Assembly: GCA_021234155.1 (NCBI GenBank)
Contig: JAJEKV010000030.1
Span: 7,559,890-7,623,889 of the forward strand
Direction: 5' to 3'
DNA from: Isoetes taiwanensis
Taxonomy: Eukaryota; Streptophyta; Lycopodiopsida; Isoetales; Isoetaceae
Length of the DNA: 64,000 nucleotides
Below, piece by piece: positions 55,750 through 64,000 of the stretch. The position numbers were made by a program, and so were the translations under genes. The notes beneath the pieces were generated by a model. That model made no database searches and was not told the origin of the DNA. It was given only the letters and a program-made list of their open reading frames with translations. Each line of letters begins with the position of its first letter. The stretch's first letter is position 1.

Positions 55750-56167
55750 TGGTTTTCTATTAAGATAGTGGATAATTCCGTCTCTAAACAAAGTAACCAT
55801 AGAAAATTTTCCGATTGGGACCTAAAAAGTTTGCCACACTCATAAATACTCTCCGACGATAACAAACGTCTTTATTTGTTTAGGGTTTCGTTGACGTAGA
55901 TAAGATTACTTCTAGGAATTGGATAAGCTTTCTATGTGCTTGTCAACTTCATAACTTCTGAGAACAGCGCATGATCCGGCTGCAAAATGACCAAAAGTAT
56001 ACGGGGTAAGCATTAAAGGATCTTCTTACATTCTACTTTCATTCTGGGATTTTCATTCTGGGCAGCCCTATGCTGCATCCTGAGGCCGTTGAAACCGATC
56101 AACAGGGAACAATTCGCTGAAAGACAGAAAGCCCATATGTGAAAATCAGTCAATCCCAGAAGAAAAA
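55750..56167. other. Upstream region of the Harbinger-like ORF
   Basis: No terminal inverted repeat or clear promoter motif was found. The piece 55795-55830 resembles 2446-2485 (GAAAATTTTYCGATNNGGACC), so it includes a dispersed repeat. Confidence 0.4.
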
Positions 56168-57457
56168 ATGGACCCAGCAATGTTACTTCTATTATCAAGC
56201 CTGCTACAGCTGCAGCAGTCTATGGAAGCAACACCAGCTACATCAGCTGCAGCGAATTCTAGTAGCAGTGCACCACTCATGTTCTTCACACTTCTTTCTG
56301 TAGTCATACATGCAGCTGCCATGTACAGCCATGACTCTCCGGAAGCTGATGCGCCTGCGCGATCAGCTCTAACTGGTCCTACGGATGATGTATGGGACAC
56401 CTCCACTCATAGGGCATTCCTTCATTTGCCACCATCTGGAGGAGTTTTGGACATAGATTCTGAGCCCCTAGACACGCAATGGCAACATATATATGGCATG
56501 TCATATGTTCTTTTTACAAGACTTGTTGATGAGCTTGAGCCTCATATTAAGGGCAAGACATTCCATATGGCACCTGATGCAGCTGTAGCTATGGTGCTTT
56601 ACAGGCTTGCACATGGGCATAAGGTTCGTGTAATGGCAGCAGAGTTCCAAATGGATCCTTGGATGATCACAAGGGTGACAAATCTGATCACAAAGACATT
56701 AGCTACTAAAATTTACCCCAAGTATGTGAGCATCCCAACTGGGCAGAGGCTTGTGGATATTATGGAAGGATTCAAAGAAATCACAGGTCTTCCAAATGTG
56801 GCAGGAGTCATTGATTGCAGCCATGTTAAGCTCCATAAAAAGCCAGGTGACCAGTATACTGCAATGGATTACATGTGCAGGCACCAGTTTTATGCGGTGC
56901 TGCTTCAGCTTGTTTGTGATTGTAACAAGATTTTCTGGGATGTTTGTGTAAAGTCACCTGGTGCAGCTGATGATGCCACCCATCTCAGGGGCAGCTCTTT
57001 ATATAAAGGTCTAATGCAGGGCGAAATCCTTGTAGGCAACCACGTTAGGCCTTACATAGTTGGGGATTGGAATTATCCATTGCTATCTTTTCTTTTAACT
57101 CCCTTTACAATCGATGGAAGTGGTACTGAAGGACAAAATCTGTTTGATGCTTCTTTGTTGAGGGGAAAGTCTGCGATGGAGCATGCTATAGGGCTGCTGA
57201 AAGGAAGATGGCGAATTTTACAGAATCTGAATGTCAGTCTAAATCATGCCCCTCAGACAATTGTTGCATGTTGTGTCTTGCATAACATGTGCATGTTTAA
57301 TGGAGAACCTGAACCTTCTCCATTCTATGATCCACTAGAAAATGGTTTTCCTGCAAGGCTCCTCGATACAGAAAAGGCATCCAACTATTTTGGTGAAAGC
57401 ATGCGCAAAGCTTTAGTAGAAGATCTATTAGAGAGAAATAGAAGGAAAGTAACTTGA
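56168..57457 (+). CDS. PIF/Harbinger-type nuclease, ALP1/HARBI1-like, intronless
   Basis: 429 residues from ATG 56168 to TGA 57457. After a Ser/Ala/Met-rich N-terminus comes a helix-turn-helix-like block (MAPDAAVAMVLYRLAHGHKV; MAAEFQMDPWMITRVTNLI, about 138-180) and a DDE_Tnp_4 nuclease. All three acids are present: D216 in GVIDCSHV, D300 in VGDWNYPL, E338 in SAMEHAIGLLKGRWRIL. CCVLHNMC follows, as in the family. Active Harbinger elements also need a Myb-like partner and 3-bp TWA duplications; neither was seen. Domesticated relatives (ALP1, HDP1, HARBI1) act as chromatin cofactors. Because the frame is intact among decayed repeats, selection is likely, but a recent transposon copy is possible. 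Confidence 0.85.
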   Translation: MDPAMLLLLSSLLQLQQSMEATPATSAAANSSSSAPLMFFTLLSVVIHAAAMYSHDSPEADAPARSALTGPTDDVWDTSTHRAFLHLPPSGGVLDIDSEPLDTQWQHIYGMSYVLFTRLVDELEPHIKGKTFHMAPDAAVAMVLYRLAHGHKVRVMAAEFQMDPWMITRVTNLITKTLATKIYPKYVSIPTGQRLVDIMEGFKEITGLPNVAGVIDCSHVKLHKKPGDQYTAMDYMCRHQFYAVLLQLVCDCNKIFWDVCVKSPGAADDATHLRGSSLYKGLMQGEILVGNHVRPYIVGDWNYPLLSFLLTPFTIDGSGTEGQNLFDASLLRGKSAMEHAIGLLKGRWRILQNLNVSLNHAPQTIVACCVLHNMCMFNGEPEPSPFYDPLENGFPARLLDTEKASNYFGESMRKALVEDLLERNRRKVT

Positions 57458-58110
57458 ATTCTCTTTGGTATTTTGTTACATTTTTCTTTGTAACATGTTG
57501 AGATGAGCTTGAAATTAAAACCCAATTCATGTACTGGGCTAATTCTAAGGTCATGACATGATATATTATTATGTTGGCTTATAATCTGAAAGTCATCTGC
57601 TTTCTAGGATGTCATTATGCATATTGCATTATCTGTGGGGAATATATGGAAGTTGTGTGGCATTCTTACTTTTATGCAGCAGTCTAACTTATATCACATA
57701 TCGGTTGTGGTGATATTCTTTGCTGCTCAACCAAGGACTCCCACAAATTTAAGTATTTTCCGTTGAATAATACCAATATCATGGTTAGGTCATGATTTCT
57801 TCCGGTGGTCTATTTTCTTGATGCCATGTGGCATGGCCAATATCCTGGAATCCTAATCGGGTATGAATATTCCTGATTACCTGTTGATTCGGTTACAGAA
57901 ACACAGAAACAGAAATTTGTGTTGCTGCTTGTTCCGTCCGACCATGTACAGAAGCTGAAGAACAGCTATTTGCTGTTTTGCTTCTTGTTCCGACCTTGTA
58001 CAGCAGGTGAAGAACAGCTATGAAAGGGAAACAGAGATCAAAACCAAACAGAGATCAAAATCATAGCGCCATAGCCATGAGTGGTGAGCTCAAAATCACT
58101 CCCCAACCAT
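57458..58110. other. Intergenic, short tandem duplication
   Basis: TTGTTCCGNCC...ATGTACAG...GAAGAACAGCTAT occurs twice at 57926-57969 and 57986-58020. No gene is supported. Confidence 0.45.
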
Positions 58111-58114
58111 GATA

Positions 58115-58210
58115 GTGTAAGGGTAAGAAAACTGGTACAGTGATTCACCGGCTGCAAGCCGGTCGCTGCCAATTTGTGAATCACTTCCCGGTTGTCTTAC
58201 CCTTATACAA
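58115..58210. mobile_element. Small hairpin MITE
   Basis: The left arm GTGTAAGGGTAAGAAAACTGG...AGTGATTCAC (58115-58146) is complementary to the right arm GTGAATCACTTCCCGG...CTTACCCTTATAC (58176-58208), with a few mismatches and a 30-bp loop. A second small stem, CCGGCTGCAAGCCGG, sits at the left arm end. Confidence 0.7.
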
Positions 58211-59330
58211 TATGCCATCTTATAAGCGATCATTGATTTTCATGGACATACTACTAATATTTTCAAGCCTTTATTGGGTGAGGATAAAGCAACAGTCTGA
58301 ACCCTTGCTTTATTATACACACATTTCTTTGCTCCCTAATTCTTTTGCATTTCGTCGCATTTACTATTGGCCATGTCATGCTGAATGTCATATGTGATTG
58401 AAAGCCGTATTCAAGTTGTGCTATGTAGGGAAGTTGGACTGCATTCTCAAGGACCCGCTCTTGCGGAGAAGTGCTACTTAAAAATCACACTTGGCACATC
58501 AAACTACTTTTCCTGCATTTGTTGAGGTAAGAAACAATCTTGAAGCTAATATCAGTTATAAGAATTCAAAGTGGACTCAGCTTGGGCTTCCAACATAGAG
58601 TAGCCAGCAAAGAATGAGTTTAGTATCCAGCCAATTGTCACGTCAGAGTGGTTAGGTACATGTTTTAAACAATGTGACCCAATTCGGTCCCGATCATTTC
58701 ACAGTGCATTAGCTTGCAGAATCCTTTATGCTTCCAGGATGACAAAGAAAATGCAAATATTTAGCTTCACCCATTCCGCATATGTAATGGGCATGTACAG
58801 CATGACGCTAGCAGGTTTCATGCATCAAAATCATGTTGTGCACGTAGATGCCCACTATGCAAGCTTACATTTCTTGCCACAGTAGGCCACTAACATTAAT
58901 AAAAAAGGTATGATAGAAGTGTACTAGAAGCAATTATTAGAAACGCGTGAAAATACTACACCCCTTTACAAAGCATCCAATAAAAGCTGATACGGAAGCT
59001 TACATTTATGTGTAGTATAGCCAGTGCTTCTAAAACTTTCTTGACACAAATACAGTACTACATAAGTGTTTGAGCTGTAGTTGTCGGCCTTGTAATTAAT
59101 ACAGTCCAATGTATGATACAAATGTACAATTCTGTTTAGAACCAGATGCCCAATAGATGTGAATGTTATTTGCCTTCCATGTCTCAAAGAGGCACTTACA
59201 TTGATAACAATGACCTTCAAAAAGTATTCGGAGCATGGGTACCATAACCATGCCAACAGATTATGATCAGCCTTCTTGCCAGAGTCAGCTTAGGTGTTCA
59301 AACCTTCTCTTGTCCTAAGGCCAACTTAAA
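58211..59330. other. Intergenic, downstream of the 850-aa PPR gene
   Basis: No supported gene. The open frame at 58966-59256 (-) has no domain. Confidence 0.45.
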
Positions 59331-61883
59331 TCACTCATAATAACTTTCCAACATGCCAGCTGTAGTGTGGATATCTAGAGCTAAAAAATATTCAGCTGCA
59401 TTTTCATTGTCTAGTTTCAAGATACATTCAGCGATACGCCTACTTCTCATTATATCGTTGTGGGTTTTACATGCACCAAGCATAGTTCTCCAAGACGTCG
59501 GACTAAGTCGGAAAGACATGTTATTAAGCAGATCTTCTGCCTCATCAAGCAAACCAAAACGCCCAAGGTGATCAAGAAGGCAGTCATAGTGATCAGTTGT
59601 TGGTGACACATTCTTATGGTTACTGATGTAAAGGAAATGGTGAAACCCCTCATGTATTAAACCTGCATGGCTACATGCTGACAGAATGGCAACAAATGTG
59701 ATTCGATCTGGAATGGTTCTTTCAGAAAGAAATTGTGTAAATAAGTTTAGAGCCTCAATGCCATCCCCATTCTGTCCATATACTGCAATCATTGCATTCC
59801 ATGCTATTACATCACGCATGACCATATTATCAAACACCTCTCGTGCTCCCTCTACATGACCACACTTTCCATACATATTCACAAGAGCAGTGCTGACAAA
59901 GACATCTAAATCTATACCTTTGGCTACTACTGAAGCATGCACCTCTTGCCCTTCAGCTATGGCTCCCAAGCCTGCACACGCTTCTAATATGCTGACATAT
60001 GTGAACTCATTTGGCGCCACTCCATCGAACTCCATTTTCTGAAAGAGCTCCAGGGCCTCTCTTCCATATCCATTTTGGGAGCAAGCTGCAATCATGGCAG
60101 TCCAGGATATTATATCCTGTTCTAGTAGTTTTGCAAATACATTTCTTGCATAATCAACTCTGCCACATTTACCATACAGGTTAACAAGCGATGTGGCAAC
60201 AACAACATCCAATTCATAACCACTGTCCATAACAAATGCATGCAAGTACTTCCCTTCTTCTAAGGCTGTTAGACACGCACATGCATCAAGCAAACTAACA
60301 AATGTGGCCTTGTTTGGCTTTATGGATCTCTGCTGCATGTGTTTAAAGAGTCTGAGGGCTTCCATGTTACACTTGTTGTGGCTGTACAAGGCAAACATGG
60401 AATTCCATGCTACCACATCGCAGTGAAGTAATTTGTCAAAGATGAACCTTGCATCCTCTAAGCTCCCACACTTTCCATACATATTAAGAAGGGACGTTCC
60501 AACAACATCAGAACAGAATCCACCGCTCATCACCAAGGCATGCATTTTCTTGCCCACTGTTAAAAGTCTAATATCACCACAGGTGTCGATAATAATAACC
60601 ATTGTAACATCATTTGACTCCACAGTTTCAAATTGCATCCTCTCGAACAAACAAAGTGATTTAAAACCAAGTTTGTTCTCTGCATATGCTGCAATTATGG
60701 CAGTCCATGAAACCACATTCCGTTCTGGCATTTTGTCAAAAGTATCGGATGCTGCCTCTAAACAACGACAATTTGCATACATTTTCACAACAGCAGTACC
60801 AACCACAATGTTCACTGCATCACCATTACTGATCGCCCTAGAGTGGATCAATTTCCCCTTGCCTAGATCTGCCAAAACAGCACACGCATCCAGAAGAGTT
60901 ACAAAGGTGACTTTGTTTGGTCTCAAGCCATTATGTTCCATTTCTTGAAAAATTTCAAAGGCATCAAGCGCATGACCATTCTGAACATAAATTGCAATCA
61001 TTGTTGTCCATGTAACTATATCGTGCTCTGGCATAGCATCAAATATCTTTCTGGCATTTTCTACATGATTACATTTGCCATACATATTAACTAGGGATGT
61101 TGCAATAACAATGTTTATTTCATACCTCTTGCACCTGAGAATGTGAGCATGGATTTGTTTTCCTTGAGCTAAGGCTTGCAGGCTACTGCAGACATCAATA
61201 ATACTACTGTAAGAGAATTTGTCCAGCATCACTCCTTCTATTTCCATCTGCCTGAAGAGAGCAAAGGCTTGGCTTCCTTGTTCATGCTGATCATATGCTC
61301 TGACTAAAACATTCCATGAAAATGGCTTGTGAGGCCTCAAAACCTCTAGCATTTTACGAGCACTGTCCAAGTCCACGCAATTGGCATACATTTGTATTAG
61401 GACGTTGTTCAGAAACAAATCTTGCTGGATTCTTTTCCCCACTATGTGGGCATGGATCCGTTTCCCCTCAGAAAGGTTCTTGGTATGGCCACATCCTCTT
61501 AAAATTGCAGCAACCTTCGTTTCTAAACTCTCTTGAATTGTTGTTCCTTCTAAGCGATGCAGGGCTCTTTCTAACAGCCTCAGCGCATGCTCATCATCAA
61601 AGATTTCAACTTGATATTCCTTTGATGAATCTCCTGCAGCCGGCTTTCTGCACAAAGGTAGATCAGAATGATGGGTTTCTTTTACCATACATGGAACTGA
61701 CAGAGTGAGGTTTATTTCTGCATCTAATCCAGTGTTCTCATGAAGCATCTGTTCCGGAATCACGACTGTATTGCTAGAATAGACCCTGAATTGACAACAT
61801 CTTTGAAGAATTGGTTGCGGCAAGTTGGGTAGTGGTAGTACGATCTCTAGGGCTCCAGCGCTTATGGCCATAGCAGGGATCAT
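59331..61883 (-). CDS. PLS-class PPR protein, 850 aa, E-type without DYW
   Basis: Uninterrupted from ATG 61883 to TAA at 59331. An N-terminal region of about 110 residues, without PPR motifs and with few acidic residues at its start, is probably an organelle targeting peptide. PLS triplets then repeat about every 100 residues, each with the HAHI...SLVNMYGKCG...A..VFD.M..RDV.SW..MI..Y..NG pattern (for example VATSLVNLYGKCGRVDYARN). The C-terminus holds the start of an E motif (SWRTMLGACKTHNDIMRSRR, AAEYFLALD) but stops soon after, with no E+ or DYW domain. Such proteins usually bind plastid or mitochondrial transcripts and recruit a separate DYW deaminase. It is intronless. A second Met at residue 5 could also be used. 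It looks functional and resembles the broken PPR at 1-1304 in class only. Confidence 0.92.
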   Translation of the reverse strand: MIPAMAISAGALEIVLPLPNLPQPILQRCCQFRVYSSNTVVIPEQMLHENTGLDAEINLTLSVPCMVKETHHSDLPLCRKPAAGDSSKEYQVEIFDDEHALRLLERALHRLEGTTIQESLETKVAAILRGCGHTKNLSEGKRIHAHIVGKRIQQDLFLNNVLIQMYANCVDLDSARKMLEVLRPHKPFSWNVLVRAYDQHEQGSQAFALFRQMEIEGVMLDKFSYSSIIDVCSSLQALAQGKQIHAHILRCKRYEINIVIATSLVNMYGKCNHVENARKIFDAMPEHDIVTWTTMIAIYVQNGHALDAFEIFQEMEHNGLRPNKVTFVTLLDACAVLADLGKGKLIHSRAISNGDAVNIVVGTAVVKMYANCRCLEAASDTFDKMPERNVVSWTAIIAAYAENKLGFKSLCLFERMQFETVESNDVTMVIIIDTCGDIRLLTVGKKMHALVMSGGFCSDVVGTSLLNMYGKCGSLEDARFIFDKLLHCDVVAWNSMFALYSHNKCNMEALRLFKHMQQRSIKPNKATFVSLLDACACLTALEEGKYLHAFVMDSGYELDVVVATSLVNLYGKCGRVDYARNVFAKLLEQDIISWTAMIAACSQNGYGREALELFQKMEFDGVAPNEFTYVSILEACAGLGAIAEGQEVHASVVAKGIDLDVFVSTALVNMYGKCGHVEGAREVFDNMVMRDVIAWNAMIAVYGQNGDGIEALNLFTQFLSERTIPDRITFVAILSACSHAGLIHEGFHHFLYISNHKNVSPTTDHYDCLLDHLGRFGLLDEAEDLLNNMSFRLSPTSWRTMLGACKTHNDIMRSRRIAECILKLDNENAAEYFLALDIHTTAGMLESYYE

Positions 61884-62880
61884 CCATTAACGGCCAGAGC
61901 CACAGCTCTAACAGGGAAAATGTGGTCTCAAAGTTCGATGTTGATCAGTCAGTTCCTAGCCATAGGGTCTCTATGCATCAGATGATAGATTTTAAAGCGA
62001 GGTTAATTTGATGAAAGCTTCGCACCTAATGTCACAACAAATTTATCCCGGCACCCTGCTGCAAAAAGAAGTTTTGTGCTAAGCCGAATAATTCTCAATT
62101 CTAAACCCAAGTATTTTGGGTTTGGTTTGTGAGCTTAAATCCCAGCCGTGGATGTCAAGCATATCCTGGGTACGATGCCAGATCAGCGGGCAGCATCTTC
62201 TTGGAGGAAAAATGGCTTGCCATTTCCTATAAAAAACGGCTTGCCATTTAGACCATGCGCATCCCACATACCCAGACCATGCAGACCGCCAGAGCAATCA
62301 GATGGGATCCATCAACAGCAGCCCAGATCTTCTTCGGCCCTATTAAACAACCTACGCTTCGCAAGAAGCTTTGCCCCACCGCAGGAAGCTTTGCAATCCT
62401 CACCGCAAGAAGCTTCGCCCCTGCCCCTGCCTCTGCTCTGCTCTGCTCTGCTCTGCTCCTGGCTAAGAAATCCCCAAATCCGGATAAGAAACCCCAAATC
62501 CGGATAAGGAACCCCAAATCCACGCTGCCGCTGAGACAGGTTTCCACGCTGCCGCTCCAGACCCAAGATTTCTCTTCACGTACAGAGGCGCTGAGGCAGA
62601 TCCGCTGGGCGCTGCAGGCACGACCTACACTAGAGATCCCCCTATAACAGGAAACCATGGCTGCCCCCGCTCTGCTCCACCGCACCTGCTGGAAATGAAA
62701 ATTTGCCAACCATATGGCAACAACAAGCCTGCAACCAGATCGAAATTAGAAATCAGACATCTAAATGCCAACAAGCTCCTCAAAGCCCCTAAAATATACG
62801 GTTTTTCATACTCTACACAAGTGAAATCTTACTCCACACCACTGAATTCCAAATACGAAACAAAAAAGGGGGAAGTTTAT
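61884..62880. other. Upstream region of the PPR gene, low-complexity DNA
   Basis: Contains GAAGCTT-centred repeats (62363-62416), a TCTGC run (62429-62455) and three copies of AAATCCGGATAAG-type units (62475-62520), followed by two CCACGCTGCCGCT blocks. The frames open through this stretch on both strands are low-complexity artefacts, although a transcribed 5' exon cannot be excluded. Confidence 0.5.
62429..62520 (+). repeat. CTGCT microsatellite and 18-20-bp minisatellite
   Basis: (CTCTG)5-6 at 62429-62455, then CCCCAAATCCGGATAAGRAA repeated three times to about 62520 with small variations. Confidence 0.85.
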
Positions 62881-62882
62881 CA

Positions 62883-63050
62883 ATTCTAAACATCTTTGAG
62901 ATATGAAAGAAAATGCAGGAGTTGAACCTTCTCAATTCTAAACATCTTTGAGATACGAAAGAACATGCAAGAGTTGAACCTGCACTATTGCCATCTGTTT
63001 TGCGCCCGTATGATAGATAGGTGCCATAATTGACTACCATGGGATTGCCA
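62883..63050 (-). repeat. tRNA-related SINE-like repeat, copy 2, with duplicated B box
   Basis: On the minus strand CCATGGTAGTCAATTATGGC is the A-box region, then CTATCATACGGGC, then the arm GCAGGTTCAACTCTTGC (62968-62984). The following body (TTTCGTATCTCAAAGATGTT, TAGAATTGA) is repeated once more with another GGTTCAACTCC at about 62914-62932. The copy therefore carries a ~50-bp tandem duplication of B box plus body. Confidence 0.6.
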
Positions 63051-63071
63051 TTATTCTCTGTCTCCTCTCTT

Positions 63072-63305
63072 CTTTTCATTTATTTTATTTTATTTTTGCA
63101 TCAAATGACAGTGAGCGGGTTTTGGGCATTGGATGGGGTCAACCATTACCAATAGCTTGACCACTAGACTTTATCGCAATGGATGTTCTATTCATTTATT
63201 TCATCTTATTTTTTACATCTAATGACAGTCAGCGAATTTTAGGCTTTTGGATGGGGGGTCGCCCATTATCAATAGCTTGACCACTAGGCTAGCATAGCGA
63301 TGTTA
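63072..63305 (+). repeat. 117-bp tandem duplication
   Basis: AATGACAGTSAGCGRRTTTT and ACCAATAGCTTGACCACTAG-type words recur 117 bp apart (63104/63221; about 63150/63270). It lies between SINE-like copies 2 and 3. Confidence 0.8.
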
Positions 63306-63364
63306 TTTATCTTTTGTTACTTTTCTTTACAACTCCTCAAAGAAAAAAAAAAACAAGAAAATGA

Positions 63365-63420
63365 ATGACGTGAATCCCATGGTAATCAGATAGCACGTTA
63401 TCTATCATACGGGCAGGGAA
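63365..63420 (+). repeat. tRNA-related SINE-like repeat, copy 3 (head only)
   Basis: GAATCCCATGGTAATCAGAT, AGCAC and CTATCATACGGGCAGG match the heads of copies 1 and 2. A poly-T run (63428-63448) follows shortly, and no B box remains. Confidence 0.5.
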
Positions 63421-63449
63421 GGGAGTTTTTTTTTTTTTTTTTTTTTTGT

Positions 63450-64000
63450 TTGTTGCCGTACCTTATTTGAATAAAATAACGCTGAAGGAGTCATTTGTAC
63501 CTGTCTAATTAGTGGTTAAAGAGAACACGCGTTAGCAGAGAAAAGGATTGAGGGAAACATACCCCTATAGAAGAGAATTGAAGAAGTTGCAAGCATCTGC
63601 ATATATGATAGTTAAGGAAAACCTGTTAGCAAAGGAGTTCTCTGTAGACGACGTTCGTGGTGCTACAATTGGATATACAGGAAATAGATTACTGTGATCG
63701 CATCCAAACACAATTTTCCATTCTTTCTATTTTTATTAATGCTGCTATGGGGGGGTTGTCTGACGCCATGTTATGAGCTCCAGTACGATTTTGGATTTTT
63801 TGTTTCAATTGGCATGATTGTTTGAGGAAGTAAATACTTTTATTACCTTGTGTTTCTTCTTGAATTTTGTTAGCAAGGCCAGTGCAACACATTCCCAAAT
63901 ATTTTGCAGGTTCTAATATAAGAGCACTCCCCATAGTTATTATGGCATAATATATATGCAATGCATTAAGGCGTATCCCCAATATTTAATGTCAACATAT
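63450..64000. other. Intergenic, right window edge
   Basis: No supported gene. A 97-residue open frame at 63689-63982 (-) has no recognisable domain. Confidence 0.4.

Noticed and set aside
62255-62709. Overlapping open frames on both strands upstream of the PPR gene
   Set aside because: They are produced by low-complexity CTGCT and CCCCAAATCCGGATAAG repeats that lack stops.
1-64000. CRISPR array, rRNA, riboswitch or bacterial operon
   Set aside because: No regularly spaced repeats, no rRNA-like blocks, and gene structure is eukaryotic with GT-AG introns.

Overview
The window looks like nuclear DNA of a land plant, most likely a fern or another non-seed vascular plant. The evidence is intronless PLS-class pentatricopeptide (PPR) genes, a plant-type ATP-dependent phosphofructokinase with 15 short coding exons, and a dense load of Ty3/gypsy, Ty1/copia, LINE, TRIM, SINE-like, MITE and Helitron-like sequence. 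The fern assignment is inference. No bacterial operon, CRISPR array, rRNA or functional tRNA gene was seen.

Host genes are few. A PPR gene enters at the left edge and is broken near its 3' end by a 23-bp tandem duplication (1-1304, +). A phosphofructokinase gene (34059-37069, +; 571 aa) appears intact. An intronless PIF/Harbinger-type nuclease ORF with all three acidic residues (56168-57457, +; 429 aa) may be domesticated. A full-length 850-aa PPR gene lies at 59331-61883 (-).

From about 6.4 to 32.5 kb the DNA is a stack of nested retroelements on the minus strand. The outermost is a decayed gypsy element: protease 27.3 kb, RT/RNase H 27.2-25.3 kb, integrase 23.7-22.4 kb, then a small antisense ORF with its own TATA box (22036-22306, +), then a long sense ORF with a coiled coil (21568-20700 continuing at 8781-6447). 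Three insertions interrupt it. (1) A second gypsy element at 8782-20699 has a clean 5-bp target duplication (GGGAA), three LTRs in tandem and a long pol ORF. In that pol an archaeal-type RNase H lies upstream of the reverse transcriptase and the usual RNase H is catalytically dead. (2) A 1.5-kb unclassified insertion or solo LTR lies at about 23702-25241. (3) A copia internal region without LTRs (27345-32423) ends in a LINE-like GACGTTAAAATA(CTAT)n tail and is flanked by 37-bp target duplications. It looks like a LINE-mobilised, template-switched copia retrocopy.

To the right lie a tandem TRIM array (40378-42037, duplication CTTAT), gypsy integrase and hAT remnants (42-43 kb), a copia element with two LTRs (45107-49301, duplication CAGGG), a tRNA-related SINE-like repeat in three copies, a 529-bp MITE full of TGTGTCAAA motifs (52264-52792, duplication CATGAT), two 3' fragments of one LINE family in opposite orientations (3.1-4.2 and 54.1-55.0 kb), and a Helitron-type 3' terminus (55.7 kb). 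Remaining intergenic DNA holds tandem duplications, hairpins and low-complexity sequence but no gene that I can support.
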